Assembly (NCBI GenBank): GCA_963785815.1
Contig: CAWAWN010000001.1
Span: 186,001 to 250,000, forward strand
Direction of reading: 5' to 3'
DNA: 64,000 bases
Origin: UBA4742 sp963785815
GTDB taxonomy: Bacteria; Actinomycetota; Acidimicrobiia; Acidimicrobiales; Acidimicrobilacustridaceae
Each line of letters opens with the position of its first letter. Position 1 is the stretch's first letter. The position numbers and the translations under genes are program-made. The notes beneath the pieces were generated by a model. That model ran no database searches and was not told where the DNA came from. It saw only the letters and a list, made by a program, of their open reading frames with translations. Of the stretch, positions 27,218-41,354 are shown piece by piece.

Positions 27218-27575
27218 CGAGCACCCTTTCGAGCAGTTTGAGGTCCGGGCGTTCGCCCGTCTTGGAGTGTTGCGGCTGGTAACTCGTCAGGAGACCCTGC
27301 TCGGCCATGTCACCCACCAGGACCCGCGCCACCCCGAGGGGGACGCTGAGGTGGGCGGAGATCTCGGCGATCGAGATCGGGGCATTGCAGAGGGAGACGA
27401 TCTTCTTGCGTTCGAGCGCCAGGCGGGGCGCTGCGGACACGCCCTGGGGGGTGACCCGGACGAGGGTTTCGAGCGGCAGGTCGACGGACGAGCGCGTGCG
27501 ACCCTGGGTGATCACGTACGAACGTACGCGAAGGGCGGGGCCGCCATCGTCGGACTCGTCGTCGAACGTGCTCAT
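27198..27575 (-). CDS. DUF742 protein (CvnC-like)
   Basis: A 125-residue conservon component with a winged-helix-like core: RVRSYVITQGRT near the start, then ALERKKIVSLCNAPISIAEISAHLSVPLGVARVLVGDMAEQGLL. In Streptomyces conservons this protein interacts with the Roadblock and GTPase partners. ATG 27575 sits at the expected overlap with the Roadblock gene, which supports the frameshift proposed there. Confidence 0.9.
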   Translation of the reverse strand: MSTFDDESDDGGPALRVRSYVITQGRTRSSVDLPLETLVRVTPQGVSAAPRLALERKKIVSLCNAPISIAEISAHLSVPLGVARVLVGDMAEQGLLTSYQPQHSKTGERPDLKLLERVLDGLQAL

Positions 27576-27990
27576 CGCGGAGCGCGCTCTGCAGCTCTGC
27601 CCGAAGCTCGGGCGTGAGGACGGCGCCAGCCTTCTCGACCAGCACGGCCATCTCGTAGCCGACCAGTCCGACGTCGCACTCGGCGTTGGCCACGCAGGCC
27701 AGACCTGAACCGTCGCTGATCCCCGTGACGAAGAGGAACGCGTTCTCCATCTCGATGATCACCTCGTTGACCGCTCCTCCACCGAAGCGGCCAGCGGCGC
27801 CGTAGGCCAGGCCGATGAGACCCGAGGCCACGGCCGCGAAGCGGTCGGCGGCGTCACGATCGAGGCCGGCAGAGGTGGCGATGGGGAGCCCATCGGAGGA
27901 CACGACGACCGCCTCGTTGACGCCGGGCACCCGCTCGGCGAAGTTCTGCACCAGCCAGTTGAGGTTCCTGGCTTCGGAGCTGAGTTCCAT
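27310..27990 (-). CDS. Roadblock/LC7 protein (CvnB-like), apparently frameshifted at its 3' end
   Basis: The first 138 residues are a normal Roadblock/LC7 domain (LNWLVQNFAERVPGVNEAVV through LTPELRAELQSAL), the GTPase regulator of a conservon. ATG 27990 has a GGAGGACAGGAA ribosome-binding region. The family ends here, but in this sequence the frame runs on for 88 Arg/Pro-rich residues inside the DUF742 gene on another frame. Adding one base between 27580 and 27581 would give the ending ELQSALPR and a TGA stop (27574-27572) overlapping the DUF742 start as ATGA, the usual arrangement. A deletion mutation or assembly indel is likely; a real extension cannot be excluded. Confidence 0.8.
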   Translation of the reverse strand: MELSSEARNLNWLVQNFAERVPGVNEAVVVSSDGLPIATSAGLDRDAADRFAAVASGLIGLAYGAAGRFGGGAVNEVIIEMENAFLFVTGISDGSGLACVANAECDVGLVGYEMAVLVEKAGAVLTPELRAELQSALRDEHVRRRVRRWRPRPSRTFVRDHPGSHALVRRPAARNPRPGHPPGRVRSAPPGARTQEDRLPLQCPDLDRRDLRPPQRPPRGGAGPGG

Positions 27991-28040
27991 GGTTGAGTTC
28001 CTGTCCTCCGGGAGTCGTGCGGGTCGTCGGGTTTCGTGGA

Positions 28041-30917
28041 TCAAGATTCGGGCGTGTCGGTACTTGCACCATCGGCGCTGCCACGGCCCTTATTGAGCCC
28101 TGAGCGGTAGCGAGACAGCATCTTGCGCACTTCCTCAGGCGATCGCTGGCTGTTGGCCGTGGTGCGGGCCGCCATCATGGGCATCCCGCCCCCGGCCGCG
28201 TCCTCGGAGCGCTTCTTGGGGGTGCGTCGGACCAGACCGGCGGCGGTGAGCTCGGCCGGTGCCTCCACCTTGGCCTCGGGGGCCTCGACGACGGCCTCGG
28301 TGGCGGTCACCACCGGGGCTTCGTCGGCCGCCGTGGGGGCGGCCTCGGGCATGGCCGGCGGGGCGTCGACCGGGCCGGCCACCCCGAAGGCGCCGGGCAC
28401 GCTGTCGAGCTCGGAGAGCCCCTCGGTGCTGGGCTCGGTCGGCAGCTGGCCCGGGGCGTTCTCGACCGGGCCGGGGGCCAGCTCGTCGCTGACCAGGGAC
28501 TGCAGGCCGCGCTCGAACTCGTCGCCCTCGGGCACGGCATCGAGGTAGGTGGCGGGCTCCTCGGCCAGGTCGTCGACGGTGGTGTCGGTGTCGGCCTCGT
28601 CCACCGCCGACGCCTCGGCGGCGCGCACCTCGTCCTCGAACTCGGCCCGCTCGAGGGTCTCCTCGAACTCGTCGAGCTCGAGCTCCACCCCGGCGGCGGC
28701 GTCGGCTGCCACCGCCGCGTCGGTCTCCTCGTCGACCACGATGATGTCGGGCTCGGTGATCTCGGGCTCGGTGGTCTCGGGGGCGGCCGGCGGCGCGGGC
28801 GCCTCGTCGACCACCTCGTTGACCACGGGAGCGGCCATGGGCTGGCCGTCCACCGTGACCAGCGCCGGGGGCAGGGTCACCAGGGCGGTGACGCCACCGG
28901 AGGGCGAGGACGTGAGTCGCACGGCCACCCCGAAGCGGGACGCCAGACGGCCGATGACGATGAAGCCCAGGGAGCGGCTCAGGGCCAGGCCGACGAGCGG
29001 CGGGCGGGCCAGCTGGGTGTTGGCCTCGGCCAGCTGGTCGGCGCTCATGCCGATGCCCTGGTCGCTCACCGACAGCGTGTAGCCGTCGTCGGCGCGGTGG
29101 CCCACGATCTCGACGGTGGTGTCCGGCGGTGAGAAGTGGGTGGCGTTCTCCATGAGCTCGGAGAGCAGGTGGGCGAGGTCGACGGCCACGTTGCCGCCGA
29201 CGGTCACGTCGTCGAGGGCCAGCAGCGAGATGCGGGCGAAGTCCTCGACCTCGCCGATGGCCACGCGGACCACGTCGGCCAGGGCGACCGGGCGACCCCG
29301 GCGGCGAGGCGGCTCGGCGCCGGCCAGCACCAGCAGCGACTCGGCGTTGCGTCGCATGCGGGTGGCCAGGTGGTCGAGCTTGAAGAGGTTGTCGAGCTGG
29401 TCGGCGTCCTCCTCGTTGGCCTCGAGCTGGTCGATGAACTCGATCTGGCGGTCGAGGAGCGTCTGGTTGCGGCGGGCCAGGTTGATGAAGATGTCGCCGA
29501 TGCCCTTGCGGAGCAGGGCGCCCTGCTCCTCGGCCACCTCGATGGTCACGTGCTGGATGGAGTTGAAGGCGTCAGCCAGCTGGCCGATCTCGTCCTTGGA
29601 GTTGATGTCGATCGGGGCCAGGGCCTCGGTCAGCGAGGCACCGCTCTCATCGGGGTTCCGCAGGCGCTCGACCAGGCCGGGCAGCTTGTCGGTGGACAGC
29701 GTGTAGGCGGCCGAGGTGAGCTTCTTGAGCGGCACGGTCACGGCCCGGGCCACGTAGAAGGCGATCAGCAGGGCGATGGCGATCGAGCCGAAGGCGCCGA
29801 CCACGAACAGGGCCGCCTCTCGCTGGGCCTTGGACCGCAGCGACTGAGCCGCACTGGTCACCTCGCCGATGACCGTGGTCTCGGCCGACTTCAGCTGGCC
29901 GAGCTGGTCGGTGGCGGCCTTGACGGTGGAGGTCTTGTCGATGGCCACGTAGTTGCCGTCCTGGTCGATGGCGACCTTGGGCGAGAACGGGGCCAGGTTG
30001 ACGCCCGAGGGGCCGGCCTGGGTGGCGACGCTGTTGGAGCCGTTCAGGGGGCTGGTGGCCGGGGCCGCCGGGTAGGCGAAGGCCACGGTGTCGAAGATCT
30101 GCTTCTCGACCGCGGCCATGGAGGCGCTGGAGCCGGTGGCGTTGCGCAGCAGGCCCTTCTGGTCGGCGGTGGCCGAGTCGTAGTACACGTTCTCGGCGTT
30201 GCCCTCGTCACCGGAGGCGGTGGTCAGCGCGTTGTAGATGTCGCAGCTAGAGTTGACCACCTGGCAGGGCACGGTGGACTGGCCGCTGCTGGGCCAGGTC
30301 TGGGGGAACTGACCGGCCTCGACCAGCGCCACCGACAGGGCGGCCTCGTTGGCCTCGGCGGCCTTGACCGCGTTCAGGTTGGCGAAGGTGGTCAGGTCGC
30401 GGGCCAGGGCCGGGTCGTTGGCCGAGGCGGCGATGGCCGTGTTGAGCTGGGCCAGATCGGTCGAGGCGCTGTTGTACTGGCTGATGGCGGTGGGAGCCGG
30501 TGTCTCCAGGCCGTCCACCGAGCGGCGCTGCGTGTCCAGGTTGCTCAGGGCGCTGTTGACCGCGCTCACGTCCTTGGCCAGGTCAGCGGACTCCTTGCCG
30601 GGGTTGACCTGCTTCAAGGTGGTGTTGTACTGGCTGACGGCGGCGTCGGTGGCCTTGCGCTGGGCGGTCAGCTCGCTCTGCCAGGACGTGCCCCCGCTGG
30701 CCATGTACGCCGCCGAGTAGGTGGCCTCGAGCTGGAGCTGGTGGGCCACGTTGGCGTTGACGGCGGCCATGTTGGCCAGCTGCTCGACCCGTTGGGTCGT
30801 GCTGGAGGTGCTCAGCCGCTGGCTCACACCCACGAAGCCGAGGATGAGCAGCACCAGCACCGGCGCCACCAGCACGGCGATCAGCTTGGTTCCGACCTTC
30901 ATGTTCTTGAGCATCAC
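28041..30917 (-). CDS. Conservon sensor histidine kinase with NIT-type sensor (CvnA-like)
   Basis: A 958-residue membrane kinase. One span near residues 11-31, a large extracytoplasmic helical domain of the nitrate/nitrite-sensing (NIT) type, a second span near 362-388, a HAMP linker, and a kinase core with a candidate phospho-accepting His in LFKLDHLATRMRRN near residue 515 and an ATPase N-box LSELMENATHFS near 592. After about residue 695 comes an Ala/Glu/Asp-rich, Pro-containing low-complexity tail of roughly 260 residues, unusually long. GTG 30917 and ATG 30914 are equivalent starts. It heads the cvnABCD order; no cytochrome P450 (CvnE) follows. Confidence 0.9.
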   Translation of the reverse strand: MMLKNMKVGTKLIAVLVAPVLVLLILGFVGVSQRLSTSSTTQRVEQLANMAAVNANVAHQLQLEATYSAAYMASGGTSWQSELTAQRKATDAAVSQYNTTLKQVNPGKESADLAKDVSAVNSALSNLDTQRRSVDGLETPAPTAISQYNSASTDLAQLNTAIAASANDPALARDLTTFANLNAVKAAEANEAALSVALVEAGQFPQTWPSSGQSTVPCQVVNSSCDIYNALTTASGDEGNAENVYYDSATADQKGLLRNATGSSASMAAVEKQIFDTVAFAYPAAPATSPLNGSNSVATQAGPSGVNLAPFSPKVAIDQDGNYVAIDKTSTVKAATDQLGQLKSAETTVIGEVTSAAQSLRSKAQREAALFVVGAFGSIAIALLIAFYVARAVTVPLKKLTSAAYTLSTDKLPGLVERLRNPDESGASLTEALAPIDINSKDEIGQLADAFNSIQHVTIEVAEEQGALLRKGIGDIFINLARRNQTLLDRQIEFIDQLEANEEDADQLDNLFKLDHLATRMRRNAESLLVLAGAEPPRRRGRPVALADVVRVAIGEVEDFARISLLALDDVTVGGNVAVDLAHLLSELMENATHFSPPDTTVEIVGHRADDGYTLSVSDQGIGMSADQLAEANTQLARPPLVGLALSRSLGFIVIGRLASRFGVAVRLTSSPSGGVTALVTLPPALVTVDGQPMAAPVVNEVVDEAPAPPAAPETTEPEITEPDIIVVDEETDAAVAADAAAGVELELDEFEETLERAEFEDEVRAAEASAVDEADTDTTVDDLAEEPATYLDAVPEGDEFERGLQSLVSDELAPGPVENAPGQLPTEPSTEGLSELDSVPGAFGVAGPVDAPPAMPEAAPTAADEAPVVTATEAVVEAPEAKVEAPAELTAAGLVRRTPKKRSEDAAGGGMPMMAARTTANSQRSPEEVRKMLSRYRSGLNKGRGSADGASTDTPES

Positions 30918-31153
30918 TGGCCTCGGGTTGGTTGGATCGATCCCCGTTGGAGTCCTGCACCCATCGACCGGGCCGACTCGATCTTGAGCGCTCGTGTGAC
31001 GAATTTCATCGGCGTCATCTTCCGTCGTTCCCCGTCGTCGCGTCGCCCACCGGCGATCCCGCTCACCGCAGCGGCCACACTACCCGCGCGCCGCGAAGCG
31101 ACCGGATGATCAGGTCGAGGCCAACAATCCCGCCCTTGCGTCGCGTTGCTCGC

Positions 31154-31159
31154 TAGTGT
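31154..31159 (+). promoter_or_regulatory. -10 box TAGTGT of the RDD-protein gene, in the 277-bp gap with the conservon
   Basis: TAGTGT lies 35 nt before GTG 31195, leaving a short leader that carries GAGAGG as ribosome-binding site. The rest of the gap (30918-31153) holds no gene; on the minus strand another TAGTGT at 31082-31077 could drive the conservon with a leader of about 155 nt. Confidence 0.45.
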
Positions 31160-31194
31160 GTCGGCGATTCGACCGAGCACGAGAGGACACCGGC

Positions 31195-31797
31195 GTGAGC
31201 GACACTTCGCAAGGACCAGGATGGTGGCAGGCCTCCGACGGCAAGTGGTACCCGCCCGAGCAGGCGCCCGGGTACCAGGCGCCCGCCGCGGGCGCGCCGA
31301 GTGAGTCGCCCGGGGCCACGGGGGGCGTGTCGAGCCAGTGGGGCACGTTGGCCGACTGGCCCCAGCGGGCCATCGGCATCATCATCGACTGGGCCTTCCT
31401 GGTCGTGATCTGGATCGTCGGCTACATCATCGTGGTCATCCTGAGCCAGATCTCCGGCGCGCTGGGGGCGCTCTTCTTCCTCGTGCTGTGGCTCTTCGAG
31501 CTGGTGAGCTGGCTGTACATGGGCTACCTGGTCGGCACCAACGGGCGCAGCCCGGGCATGGCCATCATGGGGCTCAAGTGCATCGGCGACGAGTCCGGCC
31601 AGATCATCGGTGGTGGCACCGGGGTGATCCGCTCCATCGCCCACATCGTCGACAGCATCATCTGCTACATCGGGTGGCTGTTCCCCCTGTGGGACGTCAA
31701 GCGCCAGACCATCGCCGACAAGATCATGAAGACCGTGGTCCTCACCGATCAGCCCAAGGCGTCGTTCAGCATCGACCTGTTCAAGCCCAACTCCTGA
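31195..31797 (+). CDS. RDD-family membrane protein with N-terminal WW-like GPGWW motif
   Basis: A 200-residue protein. The N-terminus has GPGWWQASDGKWYPPE, a short motif I associate with many Acidimicrobiia membrane proteins (related to DUF2510), then a Pro/Gly/Ala linker and an RDD domain with about four hydrophobic segments, starting QRAIGIIIDWAFLVV and ending VKRQTIADKIMKTVVL. GTG 31195 is chosen over earlier in-frame starts because it begins right before the motif and has GAGG upstream. RDD proteins are poorly characterised and some are linked to ion exchange. Confidence 0.85.
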   Translation: MSDTSQGPGWWQASDGKWYPPEQAPGYQAPAAGAPSESPGATGGVSSQWGTLADWPQRAIGIIIDWAFLVVIWIVGYIIVVILSQISGALGALFFLVLWLFELVSWLYMGYLVGTNGRSPGMAIMGLKCIGDESGQIIGGGTGVIRSIAHIVDSIICYIGWLFPLWDVKRQTIADKIMKTVVLTDQPKASFSIDLFKPNS

Positions 31798-31802
31798 TCC
31801 CG

Positions 31803-31817
31803 GCTCTCCCCCGGTGA

Positions 31818-31830
<13 letters not shown>
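31803..31830. terminator. Bidirectional hairpin terminator between RDD gene and gltD
   Basis: Perfect 10-bp arms GCTCTCCCCC (31803-31812) and GGGGGAGAGC (31821-31830) enclose an 8-nt loop that contains the gltD stop. There is no long T-run on either side, as is common in GC-rich actinomycetes. Confidence 0.7.
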
Positions 31831-33260
<1,430 letters not shown>

Positions 33261-33273
33261 CAGCAGAACATCC

Positions 33274-37827
<4,554 letters not shown>

Positions 37828-37908
37828 TCGTCTTCCCTGGAAGCGGTTCCCGAACGTGGCGATCATTCAGGCTGCCGGGTCGACGCTGGCCCTGCTGCTG
37901 AGCGAAGC

Positions 37909-37914
37909 ATCGTA
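37909..37914 (-). promoter_or_regulatory. Possible -10 box TACGAT of the gltBD operon
   Basis: On the minus strand TACGAT lies about 80 nt before ATG 37827, leaving a leader that includes the AGGGAAG ribosome-binding site. This is the best TANNNT candidate in the gap; no conserved riboswitch is evident. Confidence 0.35.
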
Positions 37915-37946
37915 GCGGCCCGGCCGCTGGCCCGGCCAACCAGATA

Positions 37947-37952
37947 TAGCCT
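37947..37952 (+). promoter_or_regulatory. -10 box TAGCCT for the M18 aminopeptidase gene (leaderless)
   Basis: TAGCCT (within TATAGCCT) ends 7 nt before GTG 37960; there is no ribosome-binding site in between. Confidence 0.55.
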
Positions 37953-37959
37953 CCCCGGC

Positions 37960-39249
37960 GTGGCTGAACCGGTGGTTGCCGATCTCCTGGCCTTCCTGGC
38001 CGCCTCGCCGTCGCCGTACCACGCCGTGGCCGAGGCGGCCCGGCGGCTGGCGGCTGCCGGGTTCTCCGAGCGCGCCGAGGCGATCGCCTGGCCCGACGAC
38101 CTCGGGCCCGGGTTCGTGCGGCGGGGCGGCAGCCTGGTGGCGTGGGGGGTCGGGGCCGATCTCGGCACCGAGCGCGGCGCCTTCCGGGTGATCGGGGCCC
38201 ACACCGACAGCCCCAACCTGCGGGTCAAGCCGCGGCCCGAGACCACGAGCGCGGGCTGGCAGCAGCTGGGGGTGGAGATCTACGGGGGCGCCCTGCTCAA
38301 CTCCTGGCTCGACCGCGACCTGGGCCTGTCCGGACGGGTGGGGGTCCGGGTCGGGGACCAGGTCGAGGTCCGCCTGGTGCGAGACGACCGGCCGCTGCTG
38401 CGGGTGCCCCAGCTCGCCATCCACCTCGATCGCGAGGTGAACCAGGTCGGTCTGAAGCTCAACCCGCAGCTGCACCTGACGCCCATCTGGGGGGTCGGCG
38501 GTGGGAGCAGCTCCTTCGGGGCCTACCTGGCCGAGCAGCTCGACGTCGAGCCCGACCGGGTCCTGTCCTGGGACGTCATGGCCCACGACGTGGTGCCCCC
38601 CACCCTGGCCGGTCGCCACCAGGAGCTGGTCAGCTCGTCGCGGATCGACAACCAGCTGTCGTGCTGGGCCGCGGTCGAGGCCCTGATCCGATCGTCGGGT
38701 GCCGCCGAGGCGGCGAACGGTCCCACGCCGGTGATCGTGCTGTTCGACCACGAGGAGATCGGCAGCGTGTCGTCCTCGGGCGCCGACAGCGACCTGTTGG
38801 CCACCGTGCTCGAGCGCCTGGTGCTGGCCACGGGCGGCGATCGCGCCGGCTACCTGGCCGCGGTGTCGCGGTCCTCGGCGGTGTCGGCCGACGGCGCGCA
38901 CGCCACCCACCCCAACTACGCCGAGCGCCACGACCCCACCCACCAGGTGGTGGTCAACGCCGGACCGGTGATCAAGCACAACGCCAACGTGCGCTACGCC
39001 AGCGACGCCACCACGGTGGCGTGGTTCCGCTCGGTGTGCGCCGATGCCGGTGTCCCGGTGCAGCTCTTCGTGTCACGCGACGACATCCCCTGCGGGTCGA
39101 CGATCGGCCCGATCACCGCCGCCCGCCTGGGCATCCCCACGGTGGACGTGGGTGTGGCCCAGCTGGCCATGCACTCGTGCCGCGAGCTCTGCGGCGCGCA
39201 GGATCCCGTCCTGTTCGTCCGGGCCCTGTCGGCGGCCCTGGCCGACTAG
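37960..39249 (+). CDS. M18-family aminopeptidase (aspartyl aminopeptidase-like)
   Basis: A 429-residue metallopeptidase. Metal ligands of the M18 family are visible: His in GAHTDSPNLRVKP near residue 86, the Glu pair in FDHEEIGSVSS near 263, and a His in AQLAMHSCRELCG near 405. The start at GTG 37960 fits the leaderless promoter and the family start VADLLAFLAASPSPYHAV. It likely removes N-terminal Asp/Glu residues in the cytoplasm. Its TAG stop shares CTAG with the convergent acyl-CoA synthetase stop. Confidence 0.93.
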   Translation: MAEPVVADLLAFLAASPSPYHAVAEAARRLAAAGFSERAEAIAWPDDLGPGFVRRGGSLVAWGVGADLGTERGAFRVIGAHTDSPNLRVKPRPETTSAGWQQLGVEIYGGALLNSWLDRDLGLSGRVGVRVGDQVEVRLVRDDRPLLRVPQLAIHLDREVNQVGLKLNPQLHLTPIWGVGGGSSSFGAYLAEQLDVEPDRVLSWDVMAHDVVPPTLAGRHQELVSSSRIDNQLSCWAAVEALIRSSGAAEAANGPTPVIVLFDHEEIGSVSSSGADSDLLATVLERLVLATGGDRAGYLAAVSRSSAVSADGAHATHPNYAERHDPTHQVVVNAGPVIKHNANVRYASDATTVAWFRSVCADAGVPVQLFVSRDDIPCGSTIGPITAARLGIPTVDVGVAQLAMHSCRELCGAQDPVLFVRALSAALAD

Positions 39250-40766
39250 ATCTGCCGCTCGGCGCCAGCCCAGTACTGGTCGCGCAGCAGCCGGGTGTAG
39301 AGCTTGCCGGTCGGATGGCGGGGCAGCTCGTCGAGGAAGTCGATGGAGCGGGGCACCTTGTAGCCGGCCACGTGGCGGCGGGCGAAGGTCAGGATGTCGG
39401 CTTCCAGCTCGGCCGACGGCGCGAACCCGTCGCGCAGCTCCACCGCGGCCTTGACCGACTCGCCCCACTCCTCGTCCGGGATGCCGAACACGGCCGCGTC
39501 GCCCACGGCGGGATGCTCGATCAGGACCTGCTCCACCTCGGCCGGGTAGATGTTGACCCCGCCGGAGATGATCATGTTGGCCGCCCGGTCGGCCAGGTAG
39601 ACCCAGCCGTCCTCGTCCACCCGGCCGATGTCGCCGATGGTGTAGGTGCCGGGCTCCCGGAAGGCCGACGCCGTCTTCTCCGGGGCGTTGTGGTACTCGA
39701 AGACCCGATCGGTGAGCTGGTTGTGGCACCACAGGGTGCCCGTCTCCCCCGCCGGCAGTCGCCGGCCCTCGGCGTCGGTGGCGAACACCTCGTAGCTGGG
39801 CACGGCTCGACCCACGGTGCCCGGGTGCGCGAGCCAGTCGGCCGACGACACCATGGTCACCACCCCGCCCTCGCTGGCGCCCCAGTACTCGACCAGCACC
39901 GGGCCCCACCACTCGATCATGCGCTGCTTGACCGGCACCGACACCGGCGCCGCCCCGTGCAGCACGTGGCCCAGCGACGAGGGGTCGAACGCGTCGCGCC
40001 GGTCGTCGGGCAGGCGCAGCAGCCGCACGAACATGGTGGGCACCAGGTGCGAGTTGTGCACCCGCCGCTCCTCGATGAGCTCCAGGGCGGTCTGCTCGTC
40101 CCAGTGGGGCATGACCACCAGCGGGGCGCCGTTGAACAGGTCGATGGTGGCGAAGCCGAGCGGGGCGGCGTGGTACAGCGGGCCGGTGACCAGGTGCGGG
40201 CCCCGTCCGTCCAGGCCGACGATCGGTCCGGTGGCCCGCGACAGCCCGAGCTGGCGGCCGATGGTCGACTGGGCCACCCGCTTGACCCCCTTGGGACGTC
40301 CGGTGGTGCCGCTGGTGTAGAGCATGGAACCGCCGGCCGGACCCTCGGGGTCCCAGTCGGCGGTTCCGGCCGCGGCCACGGCCCGATCCAGTTCGTCGCC
40401 CAGCACCAGCACGGGGCGCCCGTCCGCCGCGGCCCGGGCCGTGGTCTCGTAGACCGGATCGGCGAACACCGCGGCCGACTGGCTGTCGTCCACGATGTAG
40501 CCCGCCTCCTCGGCGGTCAGGTGCCAGTTCACCGGCGTCAACCACACCCCGGCCACCAGCGCCCCCAGCGCCAGCTCGACGAACTCGACCCGGTTGCCCA
40601 CGATCATGGAGGCGTGGCCACCCGGCGGGATGCCGAGGTCGTCGCGCAGCAGGTGTCCGATGCGGGTGGCTCGCTCGGCCAGCTCCGTCCAGGACCGGGT
40701 GCGGGTCAGGTCGTCGAGGGCCAGCCCGTTGCGGTCGTGATCGGCGGCCAGCCCTTCGAGCAGCAC
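39246..40766 (-). CDS. AMP-dependent acyl-CoA synthetase/ligase
   Basis: A 506-residue ANL-superfamily enzyme. The P-loop-like motif is SMLYTSGTTGRPKGVKR near residue 148, followed by the YWGASEGG adenylate motif near 295, the YLADRAANMIISGG hinge near 382, and the catalytic Lys in HPTGKLYTRLLR near residue 490. It activates a fatty or aromatic acid as CoA thioester through an acyl-AMP; substrate class not resolved. GTG 40766 has TAGGCT exactly 6 nt upstream. Confidence 0.92.
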   Translation of the reverse strand: MLLEGLAADHDRNGLALDDLTRTRSWTELAERATRIGHLLRDDLGIPPGGHASMIVGNRVEFVELALGALVAGVWLTPVNWHLTAEEAGYIVDDSQSAAVFADPVYETTARAAADGRPVLVLGDELDRAVAAAGTADWDPEGPAGGSMLYTSGTTGRPKGVKRVAQSTIGRQLGLSRATGPIVGLDGRGPHLVTGPLYHAAPLGFATIDLFNGAPLVVMPHWDEQTALELIEERRVHNSHLVPTMFVRLLRLPDDRRDAFDPSSLGHVLHGAAPVSVPVKQRMIEWWGPVLVEYWGASEGGVVTMVSSADWLAHPGTVGRAVPSYEVFATDAEGRRLPAGETGTLWCHNQLTDRVFEYHNAPEKTASAFREPGTYTIGDIGRVDEDGWVYLADRAANMIISGGVNIYPAEVEQVLIEHPAVGDAAVFGIPDEEWGESVKAAVELRDGFAPSAELEADILTFARRHVAGYKVPRSIDFLDELPRHPTGKLYTRLLRDQYWAGAERQI

Positions 40767-40772
40767 CGCCGG

Positions 40773-40801
40773 AGCCTACCGAGGTGCGGGCTGGCTAGCG
40801 T
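40773..40801. promoter_or_regulatory. Divergent leaderless promoters for acyl-CoA synthetase and DnaJ-domain genes
   Basis: Minus strand: TAGGCT (40778-40773), six bases, GTG 40766. Plus strand: TAGCGT (40796-40801), six bases, GTG 40808. The start codons are 41 bp apart. Confidence 0.62.
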
Positions 40802-40807
40802 GCCCGG

Positions 40808-41338
40808 GTGACCCTCGACGAGGCCCTGGGCGTGCTGGCGCTGGGCCGGGGCGCGACCGAGGACGAGGCCCGCACCGCGTACCGCCGCCTGGTGGGCGTG
40901 GCCCATCCGGATCGGGCCGGGGACGACCCCGAGGCCACCCGGCGCACCGCCCGGCTGACCCAGGCGTACGCGGTGGTGCGCCGCGCCCTGGCCGAGGCCA
41001 CCATGGCCGAGGCGGAGGCCGAGGCGGAGGTGGAGGTCGAGGTGGAGGTCGACCAGGACTCCATCCTCCTCGACGTCCCGGCCGACGAGGCCTTCGCGGC
41101 CCTGTTCGAGGCGGCCGGCCGCGTCGGCCACGTCGCCTACTTCGACCGGAACCTCGGCCTGCTGGAGACGGTGGTGCGCTTCGAGGGCGGGCCGTCGTGC
41201 TCGGTGCTCATCACGCTCCAGGGGCGGGCCCACGGCACCGAGGCCTTCTGCACGATGGAGTCGATCGAGGCTGCGCCCACCCCGCCCATCGCCGTCGTGG
41301 TGGAGGCGCTGGTCGACGAGCTGTCGACGCCTCGTTGA
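40808..41338 (+). CDS. DnaJ-domain protein with Glu-Val repeat linker
   Basis: A 176-residue protein. The N-terminal J-domain (residues 1-65) keeps the HPD tripeptide in VAHPDRAG and should stimulate an Hsp70 ATPase. A short acidic repeat (AEAEAEAEVEVEVEV, residues about 68-82), made by imperfect 6-bp units, links to a C-terminal alpha/beta region of unknown type (ILLDVPADEAFAALFEAAG). The role of the C-terminal domain is unknown. The gene is leaderless by its TAGCGT-N6-GTG start. Confidence 0.75.
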   Translation: MTLDEALGVLALGRGATEDEARTAYRRLVGVAHPDRAGDDPEATRRTARLTQAYAVVRRALAEATMAEAEAEAEVEVEVEVDQDSILLDVPADEAFAALFEAAGRVGHVAYFDRNLGLLETVVRFEGGPSCSVLITLQGRAHGTEAFCTMESIEAAPTPPIAVVVEALVDELSTPR

Positions 41339-41354
41339 GCGGGCGGGGCGCTCA
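41336..41354. terminator. Hairpin holding both stop codons of convergent genes
   Basis: Perfect 6-bp arms TGAGCG (41336-41341) and CGCTCA (41349-41354) with a 7-nt loop. The left arm begins with the TGA of the DnaJ-domain gene and the right arm ends with the complement of the TGA of the kinase-like gene. Confidence 0.5.
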
